Below are positions 1 through 7,122 of a DNA stretch of 64,000 nucleotides, piece after piece; within the stretch, counting starts at the first letter, position 1; each line of letters opens with the position of its first letter. Origin of the DNA: Phycisphaerales bacterium (lineage in GTDB: Bacteria > Planctomycetota > Phycisphaerae > UBA1845); the NCBI GenBank assembly GCA_020852275.1, contig JADZBE010000022.1:124001-188000 (forward strand). Direction: 5' to 3'. Below the pieces are notes generated by a model that was not told where the DNA came from, searched no databases, and worked only from the letters and a program-made list of their open reading frames with translations. A program made the translations under genes and the position numbers.

Positions 1-90
1 CTTGGCGAGCTTGCGATAGGCGCGCTTGATCTCGTCCGCGGAAGCGGTGCGGGCAACTCCGAGAATGGCGTAGTAATCGTCCTGCGGCAT
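1..90 (-). CDS. J-domain protein (DnaJ/CbpA-like), N-terminal 30 residues only
   Basis: The gene runs off the left edge. The first 30 residues begin MPQDDYYAILGV and continue with DEIKRAYRKLAK. This is helix I and the start of helix II of a J domain, the part of DnaJ co-chaperones that stimulates the ATPase of DnaK. The diagnostic HPD motif lies outside the window, so DnaJ, CbpA and a J-domain fusion cannot be separated. The ATG is at 88-90. A perfect TATAAT sits 67 bp upstream on the same strand. Confidence 0.85.
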   Translation of the reverse strand, partial: MPQDDYYAILGVARTASADEIKRAYRKLAK

Positions 91-156
91 CGTGCGTCTG
101 TGGTGCGAGTTCGGTCGCGCGCGGCACCGAGTCGAGCCTGTGCATCCGCGCTGTGG

Positions 157-162
157 ATTATA
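157..162 (-). promoter_or_regulatory. Possible -10 element upstream of the J-domain gene
   Basis: On the minus strand this reads TATAAT, about 60 bp upstream of the predicted start of transcription-to-ATG leader for the J-domain gene. No good -35 hexamer is found at 16-18 bp, so it may be activator dependent or fortuitous. Confidence 0.35.
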
Positions 163-261
163 GCGTCCCTTCGTTGGGCACGGGGGGCAAGTCTGCCAGC
201 GGCCGAAGCCCGAGGACGGGTTCGGTAACCGCCTTCTACGCCAGGCCGGGCGCGCGGATGG

Positions 262-287
262 CACGGGTCCGCAGCAGCGGACCCGTG
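262..287. repeat. Hairpin repeat family A, copy 1
   Basis: A perfect 11-bp inverted repeat (CACGGGTCCGC / GCGGACCCGTG) surrounds a 4-nt loop. Four more copies occur at 6913, 11603, 36522 and 59811. This copy is in the opposite orientation to the others. It lies in the 296-bp gap between the J-domain gene and RNase Y, which otherwise shows nothing. Confidence 0.9.
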
Positions 288-386
288 TCGCACACCGGAC
301 TCGTGTCACCCAACGGACCTGTGTTGCCCGCGGCACGACTCATGCGCTGCCCCAAATACTGCGCGGGTGCCGCGTTCGGAACGAGC

Positions 387-1976
387 CTATCGAGCGTACT
401 CCACCGCGCGCACTTCGCGCAGGACGGTCACCTTGATCTCGCCGGGGTAGGTCATCTCGGCTTCCACGCGGCGGGCGATGTCGCGGGAAATTTGCGCGGC
501 CAGTGCGTCATCCACCTTTTTCGCATCGACGATGACGCGGATTTCCCGCCCCGCCTGAATGGCGAACGCCTCGCGGACGCCGTCGTGCGAGGTGGCGATG
601 GCTTCGAACTGCTGAAGGCGCTGGATGTACCGCTCCAGCGATTCGCGGCGGCTGCCGGGACGGGCGGCGCTGATGGCGTCGGCGGCCATGACGATGGGGG
701 TATAGGGGCTGGTGGAGGGCACGTCGCCGTGATGCCCTTCGACGGCGTTGAGCACCTCCGGGCGCTCGTTGAGCTTGCGGCAGAGGTCCGCGCCGATCTT
801 GGGGTGGCTGCCTTCGGTCTCGTCGTGGTCCATGGCCTTGCCGATGTCGTGCAGCAGCCCGCAGCGCCGCGCGAGCTTTCCGTCCAGACCCAGCTCGTCG
901 GCGATGACCTGGCAGAGATAGGCGACCTCGACGCTGTGCCGCAGGACGTTCTGCCCGTAACTGGTGCGGAACTTGAGCCGCCCGAGCAGTTCGATCTGCT
1001 TCTGGTGAAGTCCGGCGACTTTGGTCTCCATCGCCACCTGCTTGCCGGTTTCGACGATCTCGCGGTCCACCTCCTTGACCACGGCGGCGAACAGCTCCTC
1101 GATGCGCCCGGGGTGGATGCGTCCGTCCTGAATGAGACGTTCGAGCGTGACGCGCGCCTTGTAGAGGCGGACCGGGTCGAAGGCGCTGACTTCAACGACG
1201 CCGGGCGTGTCATCGACGATGACATCGACGCCGGTGATCTTCTCGAAGGCGCGGATGTTGCGGCCCTCGCGCCCGATGACGCGGCCCTTCATGTCGTCGG
1301 AAGGGATGGCCACCGTGGCGACAGTCGCCTCGGACGTGTGCTCGGCGGCGTAGCGCTGGATGGCGGTGAGGATGATGTCGCGGGATTTCTCCTTCGACTC
1401 TTCCTTGGCGGCGTCGACGGCGTTTTGCACCATCTTGGCGCGTTCGTGCAGCAGATCCTCTTCAAGCTGGCGGAAGAGGATCTGCTTGGCGTCGTCCGGG
1501 CTGATGCCGCTGATTTCGTGCAGTCGCTGGCGCTGCTGCTCGTGGATCTGGGCGATGTCGGTCTCGCGCTGCTTGATGGCGCCGTCGCGCGCGGCGAGGG
1601 AGGCTTCGAGCTGCTCGACTTTGCGCTCCTTGACGGCGAGCGTGTCCATCTTGCGCTCGAAGTTGTCCTCGCGCTTGGCGAGGCGCTTCTCGACTTCCTT
1701 CAGCTCGCGCCGGGTTTCGTTGGTTTCGTTTTCGAGCTGCTCGCGGCGCTTGATGTACTCGGCCTGGGCTTCGACCTCCGCGGCTTTGCGCGCCTGCTCG
1801 CCCTCGGCTTTGGCTTCCTGCTGGATTCTCGCTGCCTCCGCCTTGGCTGCGGCCAGCGCGGAGCCGGCCTGCATCCTGGAGTATGCGTACAACGCAGCCG
1901 CGCCCGCGAGAACGCCGAGCAGCCCCGGCAGCACCCAATCCGTCACGCTCGCCAGAAGAAGTTGGTCAATCGGCAT
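387..1976 (-). CDS. rny: Ribonuclease Y
   Basis: RNase Y is a membrane-anchored endoribonuclease that starts mRNA decay. The 529-residue length is normal. Domains in order are an N-terminal membrane helix (about 12-32), a long charged coiled coil to about 200, a KH RNA-binding domain near 222-285 with the GRVIGREGRNIRAFE core, and a metal-binding HD domain near 345-440 with LLHDIGKAMDHDE and EGHHGD. The ATG at 1974-1976 is preceded by GAGGTGAG at good spacing. A small putative membrane-protein frame lies upstream on the same strand and may share the promoter at 2617-2644. The long plus-strand frame opposite this gene is an artefact of high GC content. Confidence 0.97.
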   Translation of the reverse strand: MPIDQLLLASVTDWVLPGLLGVLAGAAALYAYSRMQAGSALAAAKAEAARIQQEAKAEGEQARKAAEVEAQAEYIKRREQLENETNETRRELKEVEKRLAKREDNFERKMDTLAVKERKVEQLEASLAARDGAIKQRETDIAQIHEQQRQRLHEISGISPDDAKQILFRQLEEDLLHERAKMVQNAVDAAKEESKEKSRDIILTAIQRYAAEHTSEATVATVAIPSDDMKGRVIGREGRNIRAFEKITGVDVIVDDTPGVVEVSAFDPVRLYKARVTLERLIQDGRIHPGRIEELFAAVVKEVDREIVETGKQVAMETKVAGLHQKQIELLGRLKFRTSYGQNVLRHSVEVAYLCQVIADELGLDGKLARRCGLLHDIGKAMDHDETEGSHPKIGADLCRKLNERPEVLNAVEGHHGDVPSTSPYTPIVMAADAISAARPGSRRESLERYIQRLQQFEAIATSHDGVREAFAIQAGREIRVIVDAKKVDDALAAQISRDIARRVEAEMTYPGEIKVTVLREVRAVEYAR

Positions 1977-2149
1977 GGTCGCTCACCTCACAATCGTGGC
2001 CTATGGCGGCGACCGTGCTGGGCTTGCGTGAAGCAAGGTCTCGCACGAACACCGGTGTTTGGAGGTAGCGGAAGGACGGGCAGGTCGAGCCGAGAGGCGC
2101 AGAGGCGGCGTGGAAGCTGTGAAAGCCGCTGTCGGCGTGGCAACCTGGT

Positions 2150-2383
2150 CTAGCTGCGCGCGAGCCGCACGGCCCGGATGGACCGCTTCCGCGCGGCGAA
2201 GTCCGGCATCAGGTTGGCGCAAACCGCCCGGCACGGCACACGGGCTTGCCGCAAGGCAAGTGCGCAGGCCACGGGCGCGGCGAACGCGGCTTGGACAACT
2301 CCACCCAGCCACGCGGCGCGGCGAATCGCCAGTCGCCATCCGAGAGCCAACATGAGCAGTAACGCGAAGACCACGTACAACAT
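2150..2383 (-). CDS. Possible small membrane protein, 77 aa
   Basis: I do not recognise this frame. It begins MLYVVFALLLMLALGWRLAI, which would form one membrane helix. A second weakly hydrophobic stretch with several Cys follows, then a basic C-terminus. Third codon positions are mostly G or C, as in neighbouring genes. It lies 173 bp upstream of RNase Y on the same strand, between that gene and the promoter at 2617-2644. The ribosome binding site is poor (TTTAGG directly before the ATG). It may be only the leader of the RNase Y transcript. Confidence 0.35.
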   Translation of the reverse strand: MLYVVFALLLMLALGWRLAIRRAAWLGGVVQAAFAAPVACALALRQARVPCRAVCANLMPDFAARKRSIRAVRLARS

Positions 2384-2599
2384 CCTAAAGTCGTGCGATG
2401 GAGACCCGACGAACCCGGATGGTCTTGTCGAACTGCATCGCACGACGCAACGGCTAATTCACGATGATTCCGCGCGGCCTGATTCAGCCATCCGCCGTCC
2501 GAAGATGCGGTCGTGAAGCTGAATCCTGCGCCGGATCCGCGATCGGACAGCCAAGCCGCCGCGTCGCCGATCTGCCGCGAAAGTCCGCAACCAGAATAC

Positions 2600-2615
2600 C
2601 CTTATCGCAATAAGG
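2600..2615. promoter_or_regulatory. Operator-like palindrome at the predicted start site
   Basis: CCTTAT-CGCA-ATAAGG is a perfect 6-bp inverted repeat. It covers the start site predicted for the minus-strand promoter just upstream, where a repressor would block transcription. It is AT-rich against a GC-rich background. The regulator is unknown. Confidence 0.5.
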
Positions 2616-2616
2616 T

Positions 2617-2644
2617 AGTCTAAACATTTGTAGGGGACTGTCAA
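2617..2644 (-). promoter_or_regulatory. Sigma70-like promoter for the 2383/RNase Y unit
   Basis: On the minus strand a consensus TTGACA (2639-2644) and TAGACT (2617-2622) are separated by 16 bp. The predicted start is near 2610. The -35 lies in an imperfect palindrome (TGTCAAG-AGT-CTTGGCA). Confidence 0.55.
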
Positions 2645-2677
2645 GAGTCTTGGCAGTCCGTGGCGAACGGCGACGCT

Positions 2678-2872
2678 CGTCATGCCCGCAAAGGCGGGAA
2701 TCCAAGTTCGTCATTTCCGCGAAAGAGGGAATCCAGGTTCGTCATTCCCGCGAAGGCGGGAATCCAGCCGGTGAGCTGCCAGGAGGCACGAATCCAGCGG
2801 TTTTCCGCAGCGGACTGGCCCCCCGCCTGCGCGGGGGGGACAAGCTCCATGCCAGGATTCGAGTTCCGCTGC
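2678..2872 (+). repeat. BIME-like dispersed element with three head modules
   Basis: Three 31-bp direct copies of the head module (starts 2678, 2709, 2740), each with a TTCCCGCG/CGGGAA-type hairpin and ending ATCCA, lead into a full element of about 135 bp. The element has a conserved centre (GAATCCAGCGG), an inverted second module (CCCCCGCCTGCGCGGGGG) and a tail ending near GAGTTCCGCTGCGG. The rest of the 2384-3063 gap holds only the minus-strand promoter region. Confidence 0.9.
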
Positions 2873-3063
2873 GGGGTGCCGATCCGCCACGAACTGCGGG
2901 GTACCCCAGGCGGTCCACTGCAAGGCACACGCTCGCGTGAGCACTGGCGGCGGAGGACCTTGAACGGGCGTAACCCGGGCGTTCGTCCTACAATCGGGGC
3001 GTCAAGCGGGCTTCAGTCGCCGACGCTTGCGGGGTTCGATCTGACATCAGGAGCGTCAGGAGC

Positions 3064-5481
3064 ATGAAAAGAGTCGCCATCGCACTGGGAGTGTTGTTGT
3101 GCAGCAGCACAACCGCCTTCTCACAACCCTTCGGGGGCGGACCGCCGAAGGTCAAGCCCTCCCTGTTCGCGTCCGTCAAGCAGGTTGTCCCGGGACAGCC
3201 GTTCGACGTGGCCATCCGGATGGAGGTTGAAGCGGGCTGGCACGTTTACTGGAGCAACCCCGGCGACAGCGGCATGTCGCCCAGCGCCAAGTGGACGCTG
3301 CCGGAGGGTTCGACGGCAGGACCGTTGCGATACCCTGTGCCGAAAAAGCACGTCACCGATCTCGGCGGGCAGCCGCTCGTCACCTACATTCTCGAAGGCA
3401 AACCCGTCCTGCTGACGACGATCACGCCACCACCCGCCCTGACCGGCGACAGGTTCAAGGTGCAGCTCGACCTGCGATGGCTCGTGTGCAAGGAATCCTG
3501 CGTCCCGGAAGACAAGTCGCTGCGGCTCGAGCTGCCCGTCGCCGCGGCCGGGTCCGCACCCGCGGCGGACAACGCGGACGTGTTCAAGCAGGCGGCGTCC
3601 GCCATGCCCGCTGTGAAGAGCGAGTACGTCTCGCTGAAGGTGACCGCTTCACCGCTGGAGCCGACGCCCGGCAAGACGTTCGACCTGCTGATCGAAGCGC
3701 AGATCAAGCCTGAGCACCACATCCAGTCGGACAGGCCGTCTCAGCCGGGGCTGATTGCCGCCGAGGTGACGATGGACGCGACGGAGGGGATCAAGTTCGG
3801 TCCGCCGAAGTTCCCGCCCGCGCACGAGCGGGAGGTGGAAGGGCTGGGTAAGCTCAGCGAGTTCTCGGGGACGATCACGATCAAAGTCCCCTGCGTCGTG
3901 CGCGACGATCCACCCAAGGGCCCAGTCACGATCGCGGGCTTGCTCACGTTTCAGGCCTGCACAGACAAGGGGCAGTGCTACCCGGCGCAGACGCTGGCGT
4001 TCTCGTGGAGTTCGGCGGGCGGCGCGGCGGCGCCAAGCCCAGGCGCCGGTCCGCAGAAACCTGACGCATCGCAAGGACCCGGCGCCGCGCAGCCGACGGG
4101 GGGTGCTGAGCCCCCCCCCTCCGCAGTCGAAAAGCCCCCCGCAACGGCGGATACCGGCGAATCGGGCGCCGCCCTGACTGAAACGAGCGGCGTGGCCGCC
4201 GCCTCCACCGCGGTGGCGCCCGAGACAGGGCTGCAGACCGCCAGCGCTGACGCCGACGGGAGCATCCTGCTGTACCTCCTCTTCGGGTTCCTGGGCGGAC
4301 TGATCCTCAACGTGATGCCGTGCGTGCTGCCGGTCATCTCCATCAAGATTCTCAGCTTCGTTCAGCAGGCCGGGGAGGATCGCGGTCGGGTGCTGCGACT
4401 CGGGCTGTCGTTCTGCGCGGGCATCATGGCGTGGTTCTGGGTGTTCGCGTGCGTCACGCTGTTCTGGACGCCGCCGCTGCAGAACCCCGGCGTGGTGATC
4501 GGTCTGACGGCGATCATGTTCGTGTTCGGGCTGAGCCTGTTCGGCGTGTGGGAGATGAACCTGCCGGGGTTTGCCGCGCAGGCGGCGGGCGATGCGACGG
4601 AGAAGGAAGGCTACGGCGGAGCGTTCATGAAAGGGCTGCTCGCCACGCTGCTGGGCACGGCCTGCACGGCGCCGCTGCTGGCGGGAGCGCTGTCTTGGGC
4701 GAGCACGCAGCCGAAGGTCGTGGCGTTCGCCGTGTTCACCGCCGCGGGCGTGGGCATGGCGCTGCCGTATTTCCTGCTCTCCGCAAACCCCGGGTGGATG
4801 AAGTTCCTGCCGCGTCCCGGCAACTGGATGATCACCTTCAAGCAGTTCATGGGCTTCCTGCTGGTGGGCACGGCGGTGTGGTTGCTCATGACCGTGGCGG
4901 CGCAGCTCGGCGGACCGGGCGTCGTGCAAACGGTTTCGTTCCTCACCTTCCTGGCCGTCTCGTGCTGGATGATCGGGAAGATCGGCCACGGCTGGTCGAT
5001 CGGCAGGCAGCTTCGCACCTGGCTGGCCGCGGCGGCGGTGGCGCTTCTCGGCGGGTGGTTCAGCTTCGCCTACCTCTACAATACTCCACTGCACTGGGTC
5101 GAGTATCGCAAAGGGTTGGCCGAGGAGCTGGCGTCGCAAGGGCATACGGTGCTTGTGGACTACACGGCCACCTGGTGCGCCACGTGCAAAACGAACAAGG
5201 CGCTGGCGATCGAGGTGAACTCGACGGTGCAGCTCATCAATGCACTGAAGGTCGTCGCGATCCATGCGGACTACTCGAAGACCGACCCGGAGATTGAGCA
5301 GGAGCTTAAGCAGTACGGCCGGCCTTCCGTGCCCATGTGCCTGGTGTATGCAGCGGACAAGCCGAAAAGCCCGGAGCTGCTGCCGACGCTGTTGACGCCT
5401 TCGGTGGTTCAGGACGCGCTGCAGCGTGCCGGTCCATCGCGCGGAGATGCCACGCCATTGCTGGCGTCGCAGGGCGAGTAG
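3064..5481 (+). CDS. dsbD: Thiol:disulfide interchange protein DsbD
   Basis: DsbD moves electrons from cytoplasmic thioredoxin across the inner membrane to periplasmic thiol proteins. The 805-residue protein has a signal peptide (about 1-21) and a periplasmic alpha-like domain with Cys pairs at 142/146 and 299/305. A Pro/Ala-rich linker follows, then an eight-helix membrane domain starting near 400 with the conserved MPC and ACTAPL cysteines at 420 and 534. The C-terminal thioredoxin domain carries WCATC (Cys705/Cys708). The ATG at 3064 follows AGGAG. The gene stands alone, with a BIME-like element upstream and a tandem repeat downstream. A TACAAT at 2989-2994 could be a -10, but no good -35 accompanies it. 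Confidence 0.95.
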   Translation: MKRVAIALGVLLCSSTTAFSQPFGGGPPKVKPSLFASVKQVVPGQPFDVAIRMEVEAGWHVYWSNPGDSGMSPSAKWTLPEGSTAGPLRYPVPKKHVTDLGGQPLVTYILEGKPVLLTTITPPPALTGDRFKVQLDLRWLVCKESCVPEDKSLRLELPVAAAGSAPAADNADVFKQAASAMPAVKSEYVSLKVTASPLEPTPGKTFDLLIEAQIKPEHHIQSDRPSQPGLIAAEVTMDATEGIKFGPPKFPPAHEREVEGLGKLSEFSGTITIKVPCVVRDDPPKGPVTIAGLLTFQACTDKGQCYPAQTLAFSWSSAGGAAAPSPGAGPQKPDASQGPGAAQPTGGAEPPPSAVEKPPATADTGESGAALTETSGVAAASTAVAPETGLQTASADADGSILLYLLFGFLGGLILNVMPCVLPVISIKILSFVQQAGEDRGRVLRLGLSFCAGIMAWFWVFACVTLFWTPPLQNPGVVIGLTAIMFVFGLSLFGVWEMNLPGFAAQAAGDATEKEGYGGAFMKGLLATLLGTACTAPLLAGALSWASTQPKVVAFAVFTAAGVGMALPYFLLSANPGWMKFLPRPGNWMITFKQFMGFLLVGTAVWLLMTVAAQLGGPGVVQTVSFLTFLAVSCWMIGKIGHGWSIGRQLRTWLAAAAVALLGGWFSFAYLYNTPLHWVEYRKGLAEELASQGHTVLVDYTATWCATCKTNKALAIEVNSTVQLINALKVVAIHADYSKTDPEIEQELKQYGRPSVPMCLVYAADKPKSPELLPTLLTPSVVQDALQRAGPSRGDATPLLASQGE

Positions 5482-5696
5482 CGCGCCGACGCATCCGCGC
5501 CGCTCCCCGACGCATCCGCGCAGACCGAGTCGCCCTGGGGTTGTGTCTCAGAAAACGAGCGCCTTTCAGAGCCCTGCCCACAAGGCAGCGAACCTGCCGA
5601 ACGTGGATCGAGTTCCCGGGCGTGCGGTAGCGCATCCCCATCAGGTCGAAAACCCGCAAGAAGCGTCCCCGCAATCGGCGGCGCGGCGGTCGCTCC

Positions 5697-5792
5697 CTCA
5701 CAGAGCAGTGGCACACCGAGATACACTGCTCACAGAGCAGTGGCATGCCGGGATACACCGCTCACAGAGCAGTGGCATGCCGGGATACACCG
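5697..5792. repeat. 32-bp tandem repeat, three units
   Basis: Units begin at 5697, 5729 and 5761, each opening CTCACAGAGCAGTGGCA. Units two and three are identical over most of their length and the first is diverged. Each unit is itself a weak palindrome (AGCAGTG ... CACCGCT). It lies between the convergent dsbD and the PEGA lipoprotein gene. Confidence 0.9.
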
Positions 5793-5830
5793 CTGACGGT
5801 CGCGGCTCAGATCAGAGCCGCGACCGTCAG
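5793..5830. terminator. Perfect 16-bp inverted repeat, possible bidirectional terminator
   Basis: CTGACGGTCGCGGCTC, a 6-nt loop (AGATCA), and the exact reverse complement. It directly abuts the 32-bp tandem repeat and lies between two convergent genes. There is no T-run on either side, so Rho-independent termination is not assured. It could equally be part of the repeat element. Confidence 0.45.
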
Positions 5831-5912
5831 GGAGCGAACGCCCAGCAACACCATCGGCGGCACTGTCCTGTTCTTGCGCGTCACCTTCCGAAAAAGGAAG
5901 TCGCGTCGGCCG

Positions 5913-6353
5913 TCAGGGTTCGTTCTCGGCGCGATCCAGCCCCAGCGTCTGCGTGCGCATCTCGAAGGCGCGCGACTGAAGGTCCGGCGCGGTGGGCAGT
6001 TCCTCCGGCTCGAGAACGAAGTGTTGCGCCCGCGCGTCCACGATCTTCCCGGGCCAGAGGATTTCCGTGAAGAAGTCGAATGGCGCATGCTGGTGCCACG
6101 GCGCGTCGAGCTTCCAGTGGGTGGCGAGCGTCTTGCAGCCCTCCTTGCGGAGGACTACGTCGTAGTCGCCATACCAGGTGAAATCCACCGTGACGTTGGA
6201 GCGCCCGACCTCCTGATCGTTGAGGTACACCAGCGCCCCCTGCGGCTCGGTGGTGATCGTCATCGTGCGCCGCACGCAGCCGCACAGCGGCAGCACCCCG
6301 ACCCATACGGCGGCGCAGGCGAGACCTTGCCGCAATCGAACGGTGCGATGCAT
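5913..6353 (-). CDS. PEGA-domain lipoprotein
   Basis: This is a 146-residue exported protein. The signal peptide ends in a lipobox-like LCGC, suggesting lipid attachment near residue 26. A PEGA-type beta domain follows: TTEPQGALVYLNDQEVGRSN is the typical start, with Y-x-V-x-L-R-K-E-G later. PEGA domains occur in envelope proteins of planctomycetes and other bacteria, and their role here is unknown. The ATG at 6351-6353 has GGAG seven bases upstream. A TTG three bases earlier would add one residue. The C-terminal 60 residues are unassigned. Confidence 0.85.
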   Translation of the reverse strand: MHRTVRLRQGLACAAVWVGVLPLCGCVRRTMTITTEPQGALVYLNDQEVGRSNVTVDFTWYGDYDVVLRKEGCKTLATHWKLDAPWHQHAPFDFFTEILWPGKIVDARAQHFVLEPEELPTAPDLQSRAFEMRTQTLGLDRAENEP

Positions 6354-6470
6354 CAACCTTCTCCGGTAGGGAGGCAGATATCAGCGCCGGCCCCGTCCGC
6401 CGCGCGCTCAACCGCCGCCGAGCGGGAATGATCGTCGCCTTCCGTTCCCCGCACAACGGCACGCTCGGGT

Positions 6471-6502
6471 GGCATGCTCTCGCGGTACTCCGCGTGAGCA
6501 TG
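6471..6502. repeat. Hairpin repeat family B, copy 1
   Basis: CATGCTCTCGCGG and CCGCGTGAGCATG form a 13-bp stem with one mismatch around TACT. Related copies lie at 28967, 61337 and 61449. It is preceded by GGGTGG. Confidence 0.85.
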
Positions 6503-6539
6503 GGGTTCCTGCACGAGGCACAACGCCGCGTCTCCCTCC

Positions 6540-6675
6540 GTCACGGCGCGCAGGCGGGGGTCCAGTCAGCGCAGCAGAACCGCTGGATTCGTGCCACTTC
6601 GCACGCCACCGGCTGGATTCCCGCCTGCGCGGGAATGACGGGGCTGGATTCCCGCCTGCGCGGGAATGACGAGCG
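6540..6675 (-). repeat. BIME-like dispersed element, minus orientation
   Basis: A full copy in reverse orientation with two tandem head modules (GGCTGGATTCCCGCC...GGGAATGACG) at its right end. With hairpin copies B (6471) and A (6913), it fills most of the 769-bp space between the PEGA gene and the GspE-like gene. The remainder (6680-7080) is low-complexity GGCGGAC-rich sequence with a lone TATAAA at 6810. Confidence 0.88.
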
Positions 6676-6912
6676 CCCCCTTTCACCAGGGCCTGCCACG
6701 GGCCGATTTTGCGCCCAAAACCTGGGTCTGTGCTCCCAGCGAGCAGGCCGAAAAACGTTGGGGGGCCGCGTCGCGTGCGGGGGGACGCACCCGGCGATGC
6801 CGAAACCGGTATAAAGGGGGGAGCGAACAACCGCGCCCGTGGTCCGTCTATTCGGCGCTGGGAAACGTGCTTAGGTCTGGGGTGGGGCGCGGCGGGATGG
6901 GCCACCGATCAA

Positions 6913-6938
6913 CACGGGTCCGCTGCTGCGGACCCGTG
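6913..6938. repeat. Hairpin repeat family A, copy 2
   Basis: Perfect 11-bp stem (CACGGGTCCGC) with a TGCT loop, followed by CCACCC. It lies 185 bp upstream of the GspE-like gene. Confidence 0.9.
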
Positions 6939-7122
6939 CCACCCAGCGCTGGCTGGGACTGGCGGAAGCGGACCGGCGGATGCGGACTGGCGGACGTGGG
7001 CTGGCGGTTGTGGGATAGAGGAAGCGGACCGGCGGGTTTGCACCGGCGGACGCGGTGCGGAGAGCTTCTCCGCCGGATCGGAAATCAGCCAGGCTGGACG
7101 CGAATCTTCAAAGGAATCGGCC

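Noticed and set aside
153-2153. A 666-codon frame opposite RNase Y
   Set aside because: Antisense shadow of a well-supported gene, with no signal of its own.
2650-3067. Small frames across the BIME-like element before dsbD
   Set aside because: They translate repeat DNA (runs such as IPAKAGIQ), which recurs at all copies of the element.
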